Below, piece after piece: positions 1 through 8,465 of a stretch of DNA of 64,000 bases. Source of the stretch: CALCHA01 sp035548175 (lineage in GTDB: Bacteria > Planctomycetota > Phycisphaerae > WQYP01); contig DASZTO010000052.1 in the NCBI GenBank assembly GCA_035548175.1, positions 32,968-96,967 on the forward strand, given 5' to 3'. How positions within the stretch are numbered: position 1 is the first letter of the stretch; the number at the start of each line of letters is the position of its first letter. The notes beneath the pieces are model-generated. The model searched no databases. It saw only the letters and a program-made list of their open reading frames with translations, and was not told the DNA's origin. The position numbers and the translations under genes were made by a program.

Positions 1-66
1 GCCGGCAACTCCCCGCGGGCCTCTTTCTTTCTCCCGCTGGCCCCGCCCCGTTCCGGTGACCCATGA
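1..66 (+). CDS. C-terminal end of an upstream gene (partial)
   Basis: A reading frame open from the window edge ends in a TGA that overlaps the ATG of the oxidase subunit III gene (ATGA). Its third positions are mostly G or C, as in neighbouring genes. Only about 21 residues are visible, so no family can be named. In related operons the preceding gene is often oxidase subunit I, but that is inference. A second frame ending in TGA at 57-59 is also possible. Confidence 0.35.
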   Translation, partial: AGNSPRASFFLPLAPPRSGDP

Positions 67-689
67 CCCCTCCCGAAGACCTCGACAAGGACACCGTCCC
101 CGAAAATTACGAACGCGCCACCGGAAAGGGCGACCTCCGCATCGGCGGCGCCGGAACCATCGGCATCGCCGTCCTCCTGGTCTCCCTCACCGTCCTCTTC
201 GCCACCTCCATCTTCGCCTTCCTCCTCGTCCGTTTCCGCGAACCCGTCTGGCCGCCGCCGGGTTTCCCGCCCATCCCCCGCACCCTCTGGCTTTCCACCA
301 TCGTCATCCTGGCCTCCTCCGTCACCATCCAGCGCGCCGCCAATGCCATCAAACGCGACAACCAGCGCACGCTCCTTCGCATGCTCTGGGCCACCTTCGC
401 CCTCGGCCTGCTCTTCCTCGCCCTCCAGACTCTCAACTGGATCGAATTCTACGACCGCCTCGCCCCCTCCACCCAGGTCCGCGGATCCTACCTCGGCATG
501 TTCTACGTCCTCACCGGGCTCCACGCCGCCCACGTCATCGGCGGCCTGATCCCCCTCGCCGTCGTCATCCACGTCGCCCGCCGCGGCAAATACTCCCGCA
601 ACTATTTCCCCGGCGTCCGCTACTCCACCGCCTACTGGCACTTCCTCGACATCGTCTGGATCATCCTCTTCTGCGTCCTGTACTTTTAG
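63..689 (+). CDS. Heme-copper (cytochrome c) oxidase subunit III
   Basis: This 208-residue membrane protein is subunit III of an aa3/ba3-type terminal oxidase, which supports proton-pumping subunit I in the cytoplasmic membrane. Five hydrophobic segments are visible, at about residues 33-56, 75-92, 107-122, 147-170 and 188-208. The family signatures HAAHVIGG in the fourth helix and YWHFLDIVWIILF in the last helix are present. The length suits the short, five-helix form of the family. The start overlaps the stop of the preceding frame, which suggests it is the last gene of the oxidase operon. A repeat-derived inverted structure follows it. Confidence 0.9.
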   Translation: MTPPEDLDKDTVPENYERATGKGDLRIGGAGTIGIAVLLVSLTVLFATSIFAFLLVRFREPVWPPPGFPPIPRTLWLSTIVILASSVTIQRAANAIKRDNQRTLLRMLWATFALGLLFLALQTLNWIEFYDRLAPSTQVRGSYLGMFYVLTGLHAAHVIGGLIPLAVVIHVARRGKYSRNYFPGVRYSTAYWHFLDIVWIILFCVLYF

Positions 690-693
690 CCCC

Positions 694-952
694 GTAAATG
701 GCCACGAAAGCCACGAAAAACACGAAACGACGCGGAAAGTTTCCACAAATGCCCACAAATCCGCACAAATCCCCGCCCCTTGCAGCGCGCACCCTTCGCG
801 CACGAAGTATTTAAAAATCTCTATGTAATGCATGAAAAGCTCAGACCGGTATCGCCGTTCGACGCCCAACGCATTCGTGCCGATTTGTGCAAATTTGTGG
901 ACCCGTCCCCTCCCCCCGTTTCGTGCTTTTCGTGTCTTTCGTGGCCATTTAC
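694..952. repeat. Paired inverted copies of the GGCCACGAAAG dispersed repeat
   Basis: The left arm (694-729) reads GTAAATGGCCACGAAAGCCA onward. The right arm (917-952) is its near reverse complement. Inside these lie a second inverted pair based on CCACAAATNNNCACAAATC (about 739-775, and 882-900 in reverse). The whole 259-bp intergenic block could fold into a long hairpin, or could be a small non-autonomous element. Single copies of the same repeat occur at 5710-5746, 21783-21819 and 23944-23980. No coding signal is seen. Confidence 0.75.
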
Positions 953-959
953 GTGCGCC

Positions 960-2390
960 TCACGCCCCCGCCGCCTCCAGCCCGCCGCGCAGGTCCGTCA
1001 GCCGCTTCCGCGCGTCCAGATACTGGTAATCCCACCGCACGATCTGCGAATACACGTCCACCGCCCCCTTGATCTTCCCCGATTCCTCCAGCGCCCGCGC
1101 ATACCAATAGTGGATCGCCTTGCTCTTCGCGTCCCCCGCCATCGCATTCTCATACTCGTCGATCGTCTTCTTCAGCGTGTCCAGCGCCTCTGGAAGCATC
1201 TTCTGCGCCATGAACGCACGCCCCAGCAGGTACATCGCATCCACGCGGTACTTCGGATTGTTCTGCGCCTCCTGCAGCGCCCCGATCGCCTCGTCGTACA
1301 TCGCCGCGTCATACAGCCGCCGGCCATACTCGTAGCGCACCACCATGTCGGTCGGGAACCGCTCCGAGCGCTCCCTGAATTCCTCAAGCTCAAACGCCAG
1401 CCGGTCCTTCTGCGCCTGCTCCAGCTCCTGCTTCAGGTGCTCATCGTCCGGGTGCTCGTTCACCGCCTCTTTGAGCACATTGTAATTCCGCCGGAGCTGC
1501 TTCATCCGGATGTCGCCGATGGTTGATTTGAACCGGTACACCTTGGTCGCCTCGAAGGCCTTCCGCAGCACCTCGATCGCCAGGTTTTCGCTGGCCTCGT
1601 CGTCCATGTCCGTCAGCGTCTTGACGTACTTGACGATCACCTGCATTTCCGTCGGGTTCTTCTCGTACGCTTCCTTCGCCTCCTCCACCGCCTTCCGCCG
1701 GTAATCGTCCGATTTCCCCAGGTTCTCCTCCTCCAGCAGCTTCTTGGTCAGCTCGCGATCTTTGATCGACTCCTTGAAATCCTTGCCCTGGTCGAACTTC
1801 CCGCGCACCATCGTCGCCTGAGCCGCATAATCCTTCACCAGTGCATCCAGCTTCCCGTCCTTCGGGTCCATCAGCCGCGCCAGTTCCGCGGCCTGGCTTG
1901 CCTTGTCGAAGTCGTTCACCTTCGCAAAAAGCTCCGCCAGCTCGATATACAAATCTTTCTTCGGCGACTTGCTCGTGCGGTTCGCTTCCTGCGCGATCGA
2001 GCCCATCCACCCCACCACCTCCCCCAGATTCGAAGCCGCCGCGTTCCGCACCATCTGCATCATGTGCGTGATGTTCCCCACATCCTTCGCCAGCAGATAT
2101 TCCGCATTCAACATCGCTTCCTTGGGCGCCTTGCCCTTGTAAGGCGTCTTGGCGCCGAACAGCCCGCCCGCCGGCTTGCCCCCGTTCACCTTCCGGTGAA
2201 ACGCCACCTCGCGCAATTGCTTATGCTGGTCCATGTTCAGCGGTTCGCGATACAACCCCTGCACATACAGGTCGATCGCGTAGTCGAAGTTCCCCGTCGC
2301 CGCCACCGTCGCCGCCCGGTCGAAGTACACCTTCCCCTTGCCAGGACCTTCCTCCGGATCGGTCACCACGTTGTCTGCATTATCGGTCAT
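960..2390 (-). CDS. TPR-repeat protein
   Basis: A 476-residue soluble protein built from tetratricopeptide-like helical pairs. Examples are the segments around residues 22-50 (GNFDYAIDLYVQGL), 345-375 (YEYGRRLYDAAMYDEAIGAL), 378-410 (AMYLLGRAFMAQKMLPEALDTL) and 420-450. The middle is rich in Lys/Glu and probably helical. There is no signal peptide or membrane segment. TPR proteins are scaffolds for protein-protein contacts, and the partner cannot be told from the sequence. It is divergently transcribed from moeA. The extreme C-terminus abuts the inverted repeat at 694-952. Confidence 0.85.
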   Translation of the reverse strand: MTDNADNVVTDPEEGPGKGKVYFDRAATVAATGNFDYAIDLYVQGLYREPLNMDQHKQLREVAFHRKVNGGKPAGGLFGAKTPYKGKAPKEAMLNAEYLLAKDVGNITHMMQMVRNAAASNLGEVVGWMGSIAQEANRTSKSPKKDLYIELAELFAKVNDFDKASQAAELARLMDPKDGKLDALVKDYAAQATMVRGKFDQGKDFKESIKDRELTKKLLEEENLGKSDDYRRKAVEEAKEAYEKNPTEMQVIVKYVKTLTDMDDEASENLAIEVLRKAFEATKVYRFKSTIGDIRMKQLRRNYNVLKEAVNEHPDDEHLKQELEQAQKDRLAFELEEFRERSERFPTDMVVRYEYGRRLYDAAMYDEAIGALQEAQNNPKYRVDAMYLLGRAFMAQKMLPEALDTLKKTIDEYENAMAGDAKSKAIHYWYARALEESGKIKGAVDVYSQIVRWDYQYLDARKRLTDLRGGLEAAGA

Positions 2391-2447
2391 AGCGTAATCT
2401 ACTTCCGCCTGTTACACGGACGTCTCTGCCAAACGTTGCGGCAATCG

Positions 2448-2476
2448 TTGACCGTACCACACAACCGCCGTAAGTC
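2448..2476 (+). promoter_or_regulatory. Candidate sigma70-type promoter of moeA
   Basis: TTGACC (2448-2453) and TAAGTC (2471-2476) are 17 bp apart. Transcription would begin near 2483, downstream of the first possible ATG at 2480. This favours the start of moeA at 2495. It is a sequence match only. Confidence 0.45.
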
Positions 2477-2494
2477 AAGATGCGAAAGGCCGCC

Positions 2495-3754
2495 ATGCTC
2501 CCCGTTCACCTCGTTCTCCAGCTCATCCCGCAACGCGTCGAACCCCTCACGCCTCAACCGGTCGCCCTCAGCGACGCCCTCGGCTCCTTCCTGGCGGCCC
2601 CCGTCATTCTCGACCTCGATGCCCCTCCCTTCGACCGGGCCGTCCTCGATGGCTACGCCGTTCGTGCCGCTGACACGGACCGGCTCGAACCGCTGCTCAT
2701 TATAGGCCATCAGGACGCCGGAGGCCCGCCCTTGGCAACGCCGCTCGGGCCGCGTCAGTGCATCCGTATCAACACCGGCGCTCCCATGCCCCCCGGCGCC
2801 GATGCGGTGCTCATGGTTGAGTTGTCCGAGCCGGTGCCCCTCGACCCGGTAGGGGGGGAGCCTGCCGCGGAAGCCGCCCATCCCCGCCAGGTTCGCGCCC
2901 TCCGCCCCGTTGCCCCCGGTGAGGCCGTCCAACGCCGCGGCCACGACGCCCATGCCGGCGACACCCTTCTCCTCCCCGGGACGCGCCTCACCCCCGCGCA
3001 TATCGCCGTCGCCGCCACCGCCGGGGCCGATCATCTCCTCGTGCGCCGCCCGACCGTCGCCGTCCTCACCACCGGCGACGAACTCGTCGAGATCTCCGCC
3101 CGCCCCGCTCCCGGCCAAATCCGCAACTCCAACCGCCCCATGCTCATCGCCCTCGTTTCCCAGTTCCTCACCCCCCGCGCCCTCCTCGACCTCGGCAACT
3201 GCCCCGACGACGCCCCCGAACTCCGCCGCCGCATCCTCCAAGCCCTCGACAATGCCGACCTCCTCCTCATCTCCGGCGGCATGTCCTTGGGCACCCGCGA
3301 CCTCGCCCCCCAGCTCCTCGCCGACCTCGGCTTCGCCATGCACGTTCAAAAAGTCCGCATGAAGCCCGGAAAACCATTTCTCTTCGGCTCCCTCTCCCAC
3401 AACGGCCGCACTCGCTACGTCGCCGGTCTTCCCGGCAATCCCGTCTCGGCCTTCGTCACCTTTCACCGTTTCGTCCGCGAAATCCTCGCCCGCTTCTGCG
3501 GCGCCCCCGCCACACGCCTCCTGACCGCCCGCACCACCGTCGATCTGCCCCCCAATGCCGACCGCGAGTTCTATCAGCCCTCCACCCTCACCCTCGAAGA
3601 TGCCACGCTCCGCGCCATGCCCCTTGCCTGGAAAGGCAGCGCCGACCTCTTCACCCTCGCCCGCGCAAACGCCCTCCTCGTCCGCCCGCCCGAAGCCCCC
3701 GCCCTCCCCGCAGACGCCCCGGTTCCCATCCTCCCCTTCCACGACTTTCCATAA
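2495..3754 (+). CDS. moeA: Molybdopterin molybdenumtransferase MoeA
   Basis: MoeA inserts molybdate into adenylylated molybdopterin to complete the molybdenum cofactor. The 419 residues match the family length. Visible signatures are PPFDRAVLDGYAVRAAD near the N-terminus, TTGDELV, the SGGMSLGTRDL loop of the MoCF-binding fold, KVRMKPGKP, and GLPGNPVSAFVTF, followed by the C-terminal beta domain. The ATG at 2495 is preferred over 2480 because AAAGG lies six bases upstream of it and a promoter-like pair would start transcription between the two. No other cofactor-synthesis gene is adjacent. Confidence 0.93.
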   Translation: MLPVHLVLQLIPQRVEPLTPQPVALSDALGSFLAAPVILDLDAPPFDRAVLDGYAVRAADTDRLEPLLIIGHQDAGGPPLATPLGPRQCIRINTGAPMPPGADAVLMVELSEPVPLDPVGGEPAAEAAHPRQVRALRPVAPGEAVQRRGHDAHAGDTLLLPGTRLTPAHIAVAATAGADHLLVRRPTVAVLTTGDELVEISARPAPGQIRNSNRPMLIALVSQFLTPRALLDLGNCPDDAPELRRRILQALDNADLLLISGGMSLGTRDLAPQLLADLGFAMHVQKVRMKPGKPFLFGSLSHNGRTRYVAGLPGNPVSAFVTFHRFVREILARFCGAPATRLLTARTTVDLPPNADREFYQPSTLTLEDATLRAMPLAWKGSADLFTLARANALLVRPPEAPALPADAPVPILPFHDFP

Positions 3755-3807
3755 AAAGTGCCCGCCCCCCTTTACTCTTTTATCCCTTTCCGCTTTTATG
3801 CTTTCCC

Positions 3808-4596
3808 ATGCCTCCCCGCAAACGCACCGAATGGCTCCAGATCGGCTCCGGCAAAACCTACGCCCACCGCACCCATTGGCCCCTCCAGTCCCTCATCTTC
3901 ATCCTCCCCCTCCTGCTTTTCTACCAGATCGCCACCGCCATCCATCCCTGGGCCCCCGCGCCTGACCAGACCCCTCCCCAACTCGTCGCCTTCGTCCTGC
4001 TCCTCAAATTCTTCGCCCTCTTCGGCGCCGCAGGCAACATCCTCCCGCCCCTCGCCGTCATCGCCATCCTCCTGGGCTGGCATCTCGCACGCAAGGACAA
4101 ATGGGAATTCGATCCACGCCTCTACCTCGGAATGGCCGGCGAATCCCTCCTCTGGGCCATCCCCATCTTCGTCATCGGCCTCGCACTCGTCCGCCACACC
4201 TCCATGCAGGCCGTCGCGCCTCCCGCCACTCCCCCCTCCGCCGCCCTCCCCTGGCAAACCGACATCGTCCTCTCCGTTGGCGCCGGTATCTACGAAGAAC
4301 TCCTCTTCCGCCTCATCGCCATCACACTCCTCAACATCCTTTTCATCGATATCTTCGAAATGAAAACTTCCCACGCCATCCCCCTCATTCTCATCCTCTC
4401 CGCCGTCCTTTTCGCCGGCTACCACTACCTCGGCTCGGAATCCTTCGCCACCGGCGGCTTCGCCACCTTCCTCTTCCGCACCGCCATGGGCATCTATCTC
4501 GCCGGCATCTTCATCTACCGCGGCTTCGGCATCGCCGCCGGCGCCCACGCCGCCTATGACCTCATCGTCGTCGCCGCCTCCCACCTCCACCATTGA
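3808..4596 (+). CDS. CPBP-family intramembrane metalloprotease
   Basis: This is a 262-residue polytopic membrane protein. Two conserved motifs of the CAAX-protease/bacteriocin-processing (CPBP, ABI) family are visible. These are EExxxR in IYEELLFRLIA (about residue 160) and the FxxxH-type motif LFAGYHYL (about residue 206). They would coordinate the metal and water in the membrane. There are roughly six hydrophobic segments. The substrate is unknown. It follows moeA by about 50 bp on the same strand and may be co-transcribed with it. Confidence 0.8.
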   Translation: MPPRKRTEWLQIGSGKTYAHRTHWPLQSLIFILPLLLFYQIATAIHPWAPAPDQTPPQLVAFVLLLKFFALFGAAGNILPPLAVIAILLGWHLARKDKWEFDPRLYLGMAGESLLWAIPIFVIGLALVRHTSMQAVAPPATPPSAALPWQTDIVLSVGAGIYEELLFRLIAITLLNILFIDIFEMKTSHAIPLILILSAVLFAGYHYLGSESFATGGFATFLFRTAMGIYLAGIFIYRGFGIAAGAHAAYDLIVVAASHLHH

Positions 4597-4630
4597 CCCC
4601 TCCCCCGCCCCATCAGGTTACAATGCACGA

Positions 4631-5194
4631 ATGCTCGCCCTCCGCCGCCCCATCTTCCCGTCCCTTACCGTCCGCGCCGCACTTGTCACCCTCGCCGCCA
4701 CCGCCATCGCCCTCCCCGCGCTCCTCTTCCTGACGTTCGCGGCGCTGGTCGAGATCACCGACTTCTCCACGCTGCCGCCGCATACCTACTTCCTCGCCGC
4801 CGCCCTCCTCGCCGCTTCACTGCTCCTTCTCATCCTCGCCTGCCCGCGCCGCCGCTTCATCCTCGCGGCCGCCGCCTGTTTCACCCTCTACGCCGCCTCC
4901 CTCACCGCCCTCGCCCTCGTCCCCTGGGGTCCGGGAAAAACCTTCGTCTCCCGGCTCAACCACATCCAACCCGGAATGACCGTCCCCGAAGTCGACCGCA
5001 TCATGGCTGGCTACCCCCGAGGCCAGGGCTCCGAATCCGGCCCCATCTCCTGGGGCCCCGGGACCGCCGCCTCGCCCACGCCCCAAGTCATCCTCTTCCG
5101 CCACGACATCACCGACGCCCGCTACGACGCCGACATCGGCGAAGTACACCTCCACAACGGCCGCGTCACCTCGACCGATTTCCTCCCCGATTGA
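4631..5194 (+). CDS. Membrane protein with SmpA/OmlA-like C-terminal segment
   Basis: The 187-residue protein has three hydrophobic segments in its first 100 residues, then a soluble tail. The tail segment HIQPGMTVPEVDRIMAGYP resembles the short SmpA/OmlA (BamE-like) motif, in which a Gly-Met-Thr turn precedes a helix. That similarity is weak, so the function is unknown. The ATG at 4631 is chosen over an upstream frame start at 4556 that would lie inside the previous gene. A TACAAT sequence (4619-4624) ends only six bases before this ATG, so the mRNA could be nearly leaderless. Confidence 0.65.
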   Translation: MLALRRPIFPSLTVRAALVTLAATAIALPALLFLTFAALVEITDFSTLPPHTYFLAAALLAASLLLLILACPRRRFILAAAACFTLYAASLTALALVPWGPGKTFVSRLNHIQPGMTVPEVDRIMAGYPRGQGSESGPISWGPGTAASPTPQVILFRHDITDARYDADIGEVHLHNGRVTSTDFLPD

Positions 5195-5255
5195 CGCCCC
5201 CCTCCCCGCCCGTCAATCATCACCTCGCAAGTCCCACGGTTCGGAACACCCCATT

Positions 5256-5597
5256 ATGCCTACGCCCTTGCCCCCTCCGCCCCTCAACTACCAACCCCCC
5301 ACCCCACCCTCCTCCGACACCAAAAACCGCTGGTGGAAAGTCCTCCTCCGCATCTCCGCCGGCGGAATCCTCGGCGCCGCCGCCATCCTCTTCGGCATCT
5401 ATCTCTACTCCCTCACCTCCCAGCCCATCCTCGGATTCCTCCCCGTCCTCATCCTCTTCGCCCTCGCCCTCTTCATCACCATCAAATTCCACCGCTTCGG
5501 CTACACCGCCGGCGTCATCCTCGCCCCCTTCTTCCTCGCCGCCGCCACCGCACTCCTCCTCCTCATCATCTGCGGCGGCTACGCCCTCACCAAATAA
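5256..5597 (+). CDS. Small three-helix membrane protein, unknown function
   Basis: The 113 residues start with a proline-rich cytoplasmic-type tail, followed by three closely spaced hydrophobic helices (about residues 31-52, 57-75 and 81-110). No catalytic motif is seen. Codon third positions are C-rich like the neighbours. It follows the preceding membrane-protein gene by about 60 bp. It is not recognised as a named family. Confidence 0.6.
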   Translation: MPTPLPPPPLNYQPPTPPSSDTKNRWWKVLLRISAGGILGAAAILFGIYLYSLTSQPILGFLPVLILFALALFITIKFHRFGYTAGVILAPFFLAAATALLLLIICGGYALTK

Positions 5598-5608
5598 TTA
5601 AAAAAATC

Positions 5609-5746
5609 ATCGGCGTCCATCCGCGTCCATCGGCGCCCACTCCCCTTTCCATTCAATTCCACCACCATTCGTGCAAATTCGTGTGCATTCGTGGACAATT
5701 CCCGTCGTCGCCTTTCGTGCGTTTCGTGCCTTTCGTGGCCATTTAC
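5609..5746. repeat. Composite intergenic repeat (GGCCACGAAAG family, single arm)
   Basis: Three degenerate sub-repeats follow one another. They are GGCGTCCATCCGCGTCCATC-type (5609-5640), ATTCGTGCAAATTCGTG-type (about 5665-5697), and the reverse complement of the GGCCACGAAAG motif (5710-5746). The last two also make up the block at 694-952. The block ends five bases before the stop of pheT on the other strand, so it separates two convergent genes. Confidence 0.7.
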
Positions 5747-5750
5747 CTCG

Positions 5751-7820
5751 TCACGCGCGCAGCACCGCCCCAAACCGCTCCTCCAGCACCCCCATCGCCC
5801 GCTTCACCTCCCCATCCACCTCCTCGCTCGTCAACGTCCGCCCCGCCTCTCGAAACTCCAGCGTCAACGTCAGCGACTTCTTCCCCGCCTCCACCCCCTT
5901 CCCCCGAAACGTCGTCACAAACTCCACCTTCGCCAGCGATTTCAGCTTCGCCTCCTCAATCGCCTGCTCCACCTCCGCCCACCGCACACCCTCCGCCACC
6001 ACCACGCTCAAATCCCGCTTCACCCCCGGAAACCGCGGCACCGCCTTCGCCCGCCGCACCGGCTCATACGCCCCCACCAGCGCCTCCCACGAAACCTCCA
6101 CCCCCGCCACCCCCCCCCCGGTCCCCCCGCGCAAATCAAACCGCTTCACCACCTCCGGCGCAAACACTCCCACCCACCCGATCGCCTCCCTCTTCCCCCC
6201 AACCTCCAGCCACACCCGCCCCGCCGCCCCCTTCACAAAGCATCCTCTATCCGCCGGCTCCACCCACACCCGCGCCTCCGGATTCATCGCCTCCACCACC
6301 ACCCGCAGCATCCCCGTCAACGCCTCCACATCCCCCGCCACCGCCGCCAGCATCGCCCGCTGCGTCGGCGCCTCCTTCATCACATCCCCCCGCTGCACGA
6401 AAATCTCCGCCGTCTCAAACACCCGCGCATCACCGATCCCCACATTCTGATTCGTCCGCCTCACCGCCAGCAGACTCGGCAACAAACTCGGCCGCAACAC
6501 ATCCGCCTTCCACCCCTCATGCTGCGGGTGAATCAGCTCATCCCCCGCCTCCACAAACAGCTTCCCCTCCGCCTCCGGCACGAACGTCACCGTCACCGCC
6601 TCGCTGAACCCCGCCTCCACCAGCGCCCGCCGTACCGCCCGTGATGCCTTCTCCCGCGCCGGCTCCGGCGCCACAGGATGCGTCACCCGATCCAGCGTCG
6701 GCACATGCCCATACCCCTCCACCCGCGCAATCTCTTCAATCAAATCAATCTCCCGATCCACATCCAGCCGATGCGTCGGCACGCGCGTGTACAGCAAATC
6801 CCGACCGCCCTCCTCCTCATCCACACCCGCCGAAAAGCCCAGCGCGCACAAAATCGCCAGACCGCGGTCCGTCGACATCCGATACCCCATGATCTGCTCA
6901 AACCGCTTCATCCGCATCCGCACCGTGATCGCCCGCGCCCCGTGCGCCGCTTCCGCCCCCTCCACCGCCACCCCCGGCACAATCGTCCCGCCGGCCACCT
7001 GCACGATCATCTGCGCCGCACGCCGGCTCGCCACCTCCGCCATCGCCGGATCGATCCCCCGCTCAAACCGATACGACGAATCGCTCTTCAATCCCAACGC
7101 CCGCGACGTCGTCCGCACAGAAAGCGGATCAAACCGCGCACTCTCCAGCAAAATGTTCACCGTCCCATCCCCCACCTCTGTCGCCTTCCCCCCCATCACC
7201 CCCGCAATCGCCACCGGCCTCGTCCCATCCCCGATCACCAGCATCGATGGCGAAAGCTCATACGTCTTCCCATCGATCGCCTCCATCTTCTCCCCCGCAT
7301 GCGCCAGCCGCACCACGATGCGCTGATCCGCCAGCTTGTCGTAATCAAACGCATGCAGCGGCTGCCCCAATTCCATCAGCACATAATTCGTCACATCCAC
7401 CACGTTGTTCACCGGCCGCAACCCAATCGACATGAGCCGCTTCTGCAGCCACTCCGGCGACGCCCCCACCTTCACCCCACGAATCACCCGCGCCGAATAA
7501 TACGGACACCCCGCACCCGTCTGCACCCGCACGCTCACCGGCGGCGCCGCCCCCGTATCCGCCTGAAATACCGGTACCGCCGGCGGTCGAAAATTCCCCC
7601 CCGTCAACGCCGCCAGCTCCCGCGCCAACCCCACATGACAAAAACAATCCGTCCGATTGCTCGTCACTTCCACATCCAGCACCTTCGTCGGCCCCTTCGC
7701 CCCCTCCGCCTCCTCCACGCTCTCCACCGGCAACCCCGCATTCATCAACGCCTCCCCCGCCACCTCCGCCGACGGCCCCGGCGACACATACTCCCCAATC
7801 CAATCCATCGCAATCTTCAT
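5751..7820 (-). CDS. pheT: Phenylalanyl-tRNA synthetase beta subunit, short form
   Basis: The beta chain of the alpha2-beta2 PheRS, which charges tRNA-Phe. Visible parts are the N-terminal MKIAMDWIGEYV segment, the B3/4 editing domain (about residues 85-280, with SARVIRGVKV and NNVVDVTNYVLMELGQPLHAFD), B5, the catalytic-like core, and a C-terminal FDX-ACB domain (PGVKRDLSVVV). It has 689 residues against about 790 in most bacteria. The N-terminal EMAP/tRNA-binding domain is missing between the first 45 residues and TSNRTDC. The third of three clustered ATGs is chosen because it matches the family N-terminus. pheS is not next to it in this window. Confidence 0.93.
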   Translation of the reverse strand: MKIAMDWIGEYVSPGPSAEVAGEALMNAGLPVESVEEAEGAKGPTKVLDVEVTSNRTDCFCHVGLARELAALTGGNFRPPAVPVFQADTGAAPPVSVRVQTGAGCPYYSARVIRGVKVGASPEWLQKRLMSIGLRPVNNVVDVTNYVLMELGQPLHAFDYDKLADQRIVVRLAHAGEKMEAIDGKTYELSPSMLVIGDGTRPVAIAGVMGGKATEVGDGTVNILLESARFDPLSVRTTSRALGLKSDSSYRFERGIDPAMAEVASRRAAQMIVQVAGGTIVPGVAVEGAEAAHGARAITVRMRMKRFEQIMGYRMSTDRGLAILCALGFSAGVDEEEGGRDLLYTRVPTHRLDVDREIDLIEEIARVEGYGHVPTLDRVTHPVAPEPAREKASRAVRRALVEAGFSEAVTVTFVPEAEGKLFVEAGDELIHPQHEGWKADVLRPSLLPSLLAVRRTNQNVGIGDARVFETAEIFVQRGDVMKEAPTQRAMLAAVAGDVEALTGMLRVVVEAMNPEARVWVEPADRGCFVKGAAGRVWLEVGGKREAIGWVGVFAPEVVKRFDLRGGTGGGVAGVEVSWEALVGAYEPVRRAKAVPRFPGVKRDLSVVVAEGVRWAEVEQAIEEAKLKSLAKVEFVTTFRGKGVEAGKKSLTLTLEFREAGRTLTSEEVDGEVKRAMGVLEERFGAVLRA

Positions 7821-7923
7821 CACCATTCCCTGCAAAAATCACACGCCAACGGCCATCGCGCCGAACCGCAAACTTTACCAAAACCCCCGCCCAATACCAG
7901 ATTCCTCAACCCCTGATGGCTCG

Positions 7924-8367
7924 CTACGACTCCCCCTCCCGCGCCCGCCTCCCCACAATCTGGAACCGATGATACAGCATCGTGAAACCATGTCTCCGCG
8001 CGATCTCCTGCGCCACCGCCGTGATCGCGCCGCTCTCGATGGGAATGATCTTCCCGGTCTCCAGATCCACCAGATGATCGTGCGCCGTCGCCGACCCCTC
8101 CCCGCCCACAAAGTCATAATGCGCCTGCTTCCCCCCGCCGAAATGCGTCTGCCGGATCAATCCCGCTTCCAGCAGATGTTTCAGCGTCCGATAGATCGTC
8201 GCCTTCGAAATCCGATACTCCGACTCCCGCAGCGACAGCAGCAACTCCTCCGCCTCGAACGGCCGCCCGAACTTCTGCACCGCCTTGAGCACCGCCAGCC
8301 GCTCCGTCGTGTACTTCAGCTTCCGCTGCCGTAAAAAATCCCGGAACTCATGCTCTGGCGTTTCCAT
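7924..8367 (-). CDS. Fur-family transcriptional regulator without structural cysteines
   Basis: A 147-residue winged-helix regulator of the Fur/Zur/PerR superfamily. The DNA-binding part (RLAVLKAVQKFGRPFEAEELLLSLRE...ISKATIYRTLKHLLEAGLI) and the HDHLVDLETGKIIPIES segment are clear. In typical Fur proteins this segment reads HHHLICxxCG. Here both cysteines are replaced, and the visible sequence has no Cys at all, so there is no Cys4 structural zinc site. The metal sensed cannot be assigned. The Met of METPEHEF is chosen as start. It is divergent from the M29 peptidase gene. Confidence 0.85.
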   Translation of the reverse strand: METPEHEFRDFLRQRKLKYTTERLAVLKAVQKFGRPFEAEELLLSLRESEYRISKATIYRTLKHLLEAGLIRQTHFGGGKQAHYDFVGGEGSATAHDHLVDLETGKIIPIESGAITAVAQEIARRHGFTMLYHRFQIVGRRAREGES

Positions 8368-8465
8368 CCGGCCATCATCGAGACCGCCGCAATTCCCGTC
8401 AATCTCGCCCCCCGCCGCCCGCGCGGCTACACTCACCCATTCACGTCCCTTCGCAGGAGCCCGCC

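Noticed and set aside
2399..3742. Antisense frame over moeA rich in Gly/Glu
   Set aside because: It has no domain, and moeA carries all family signatures.
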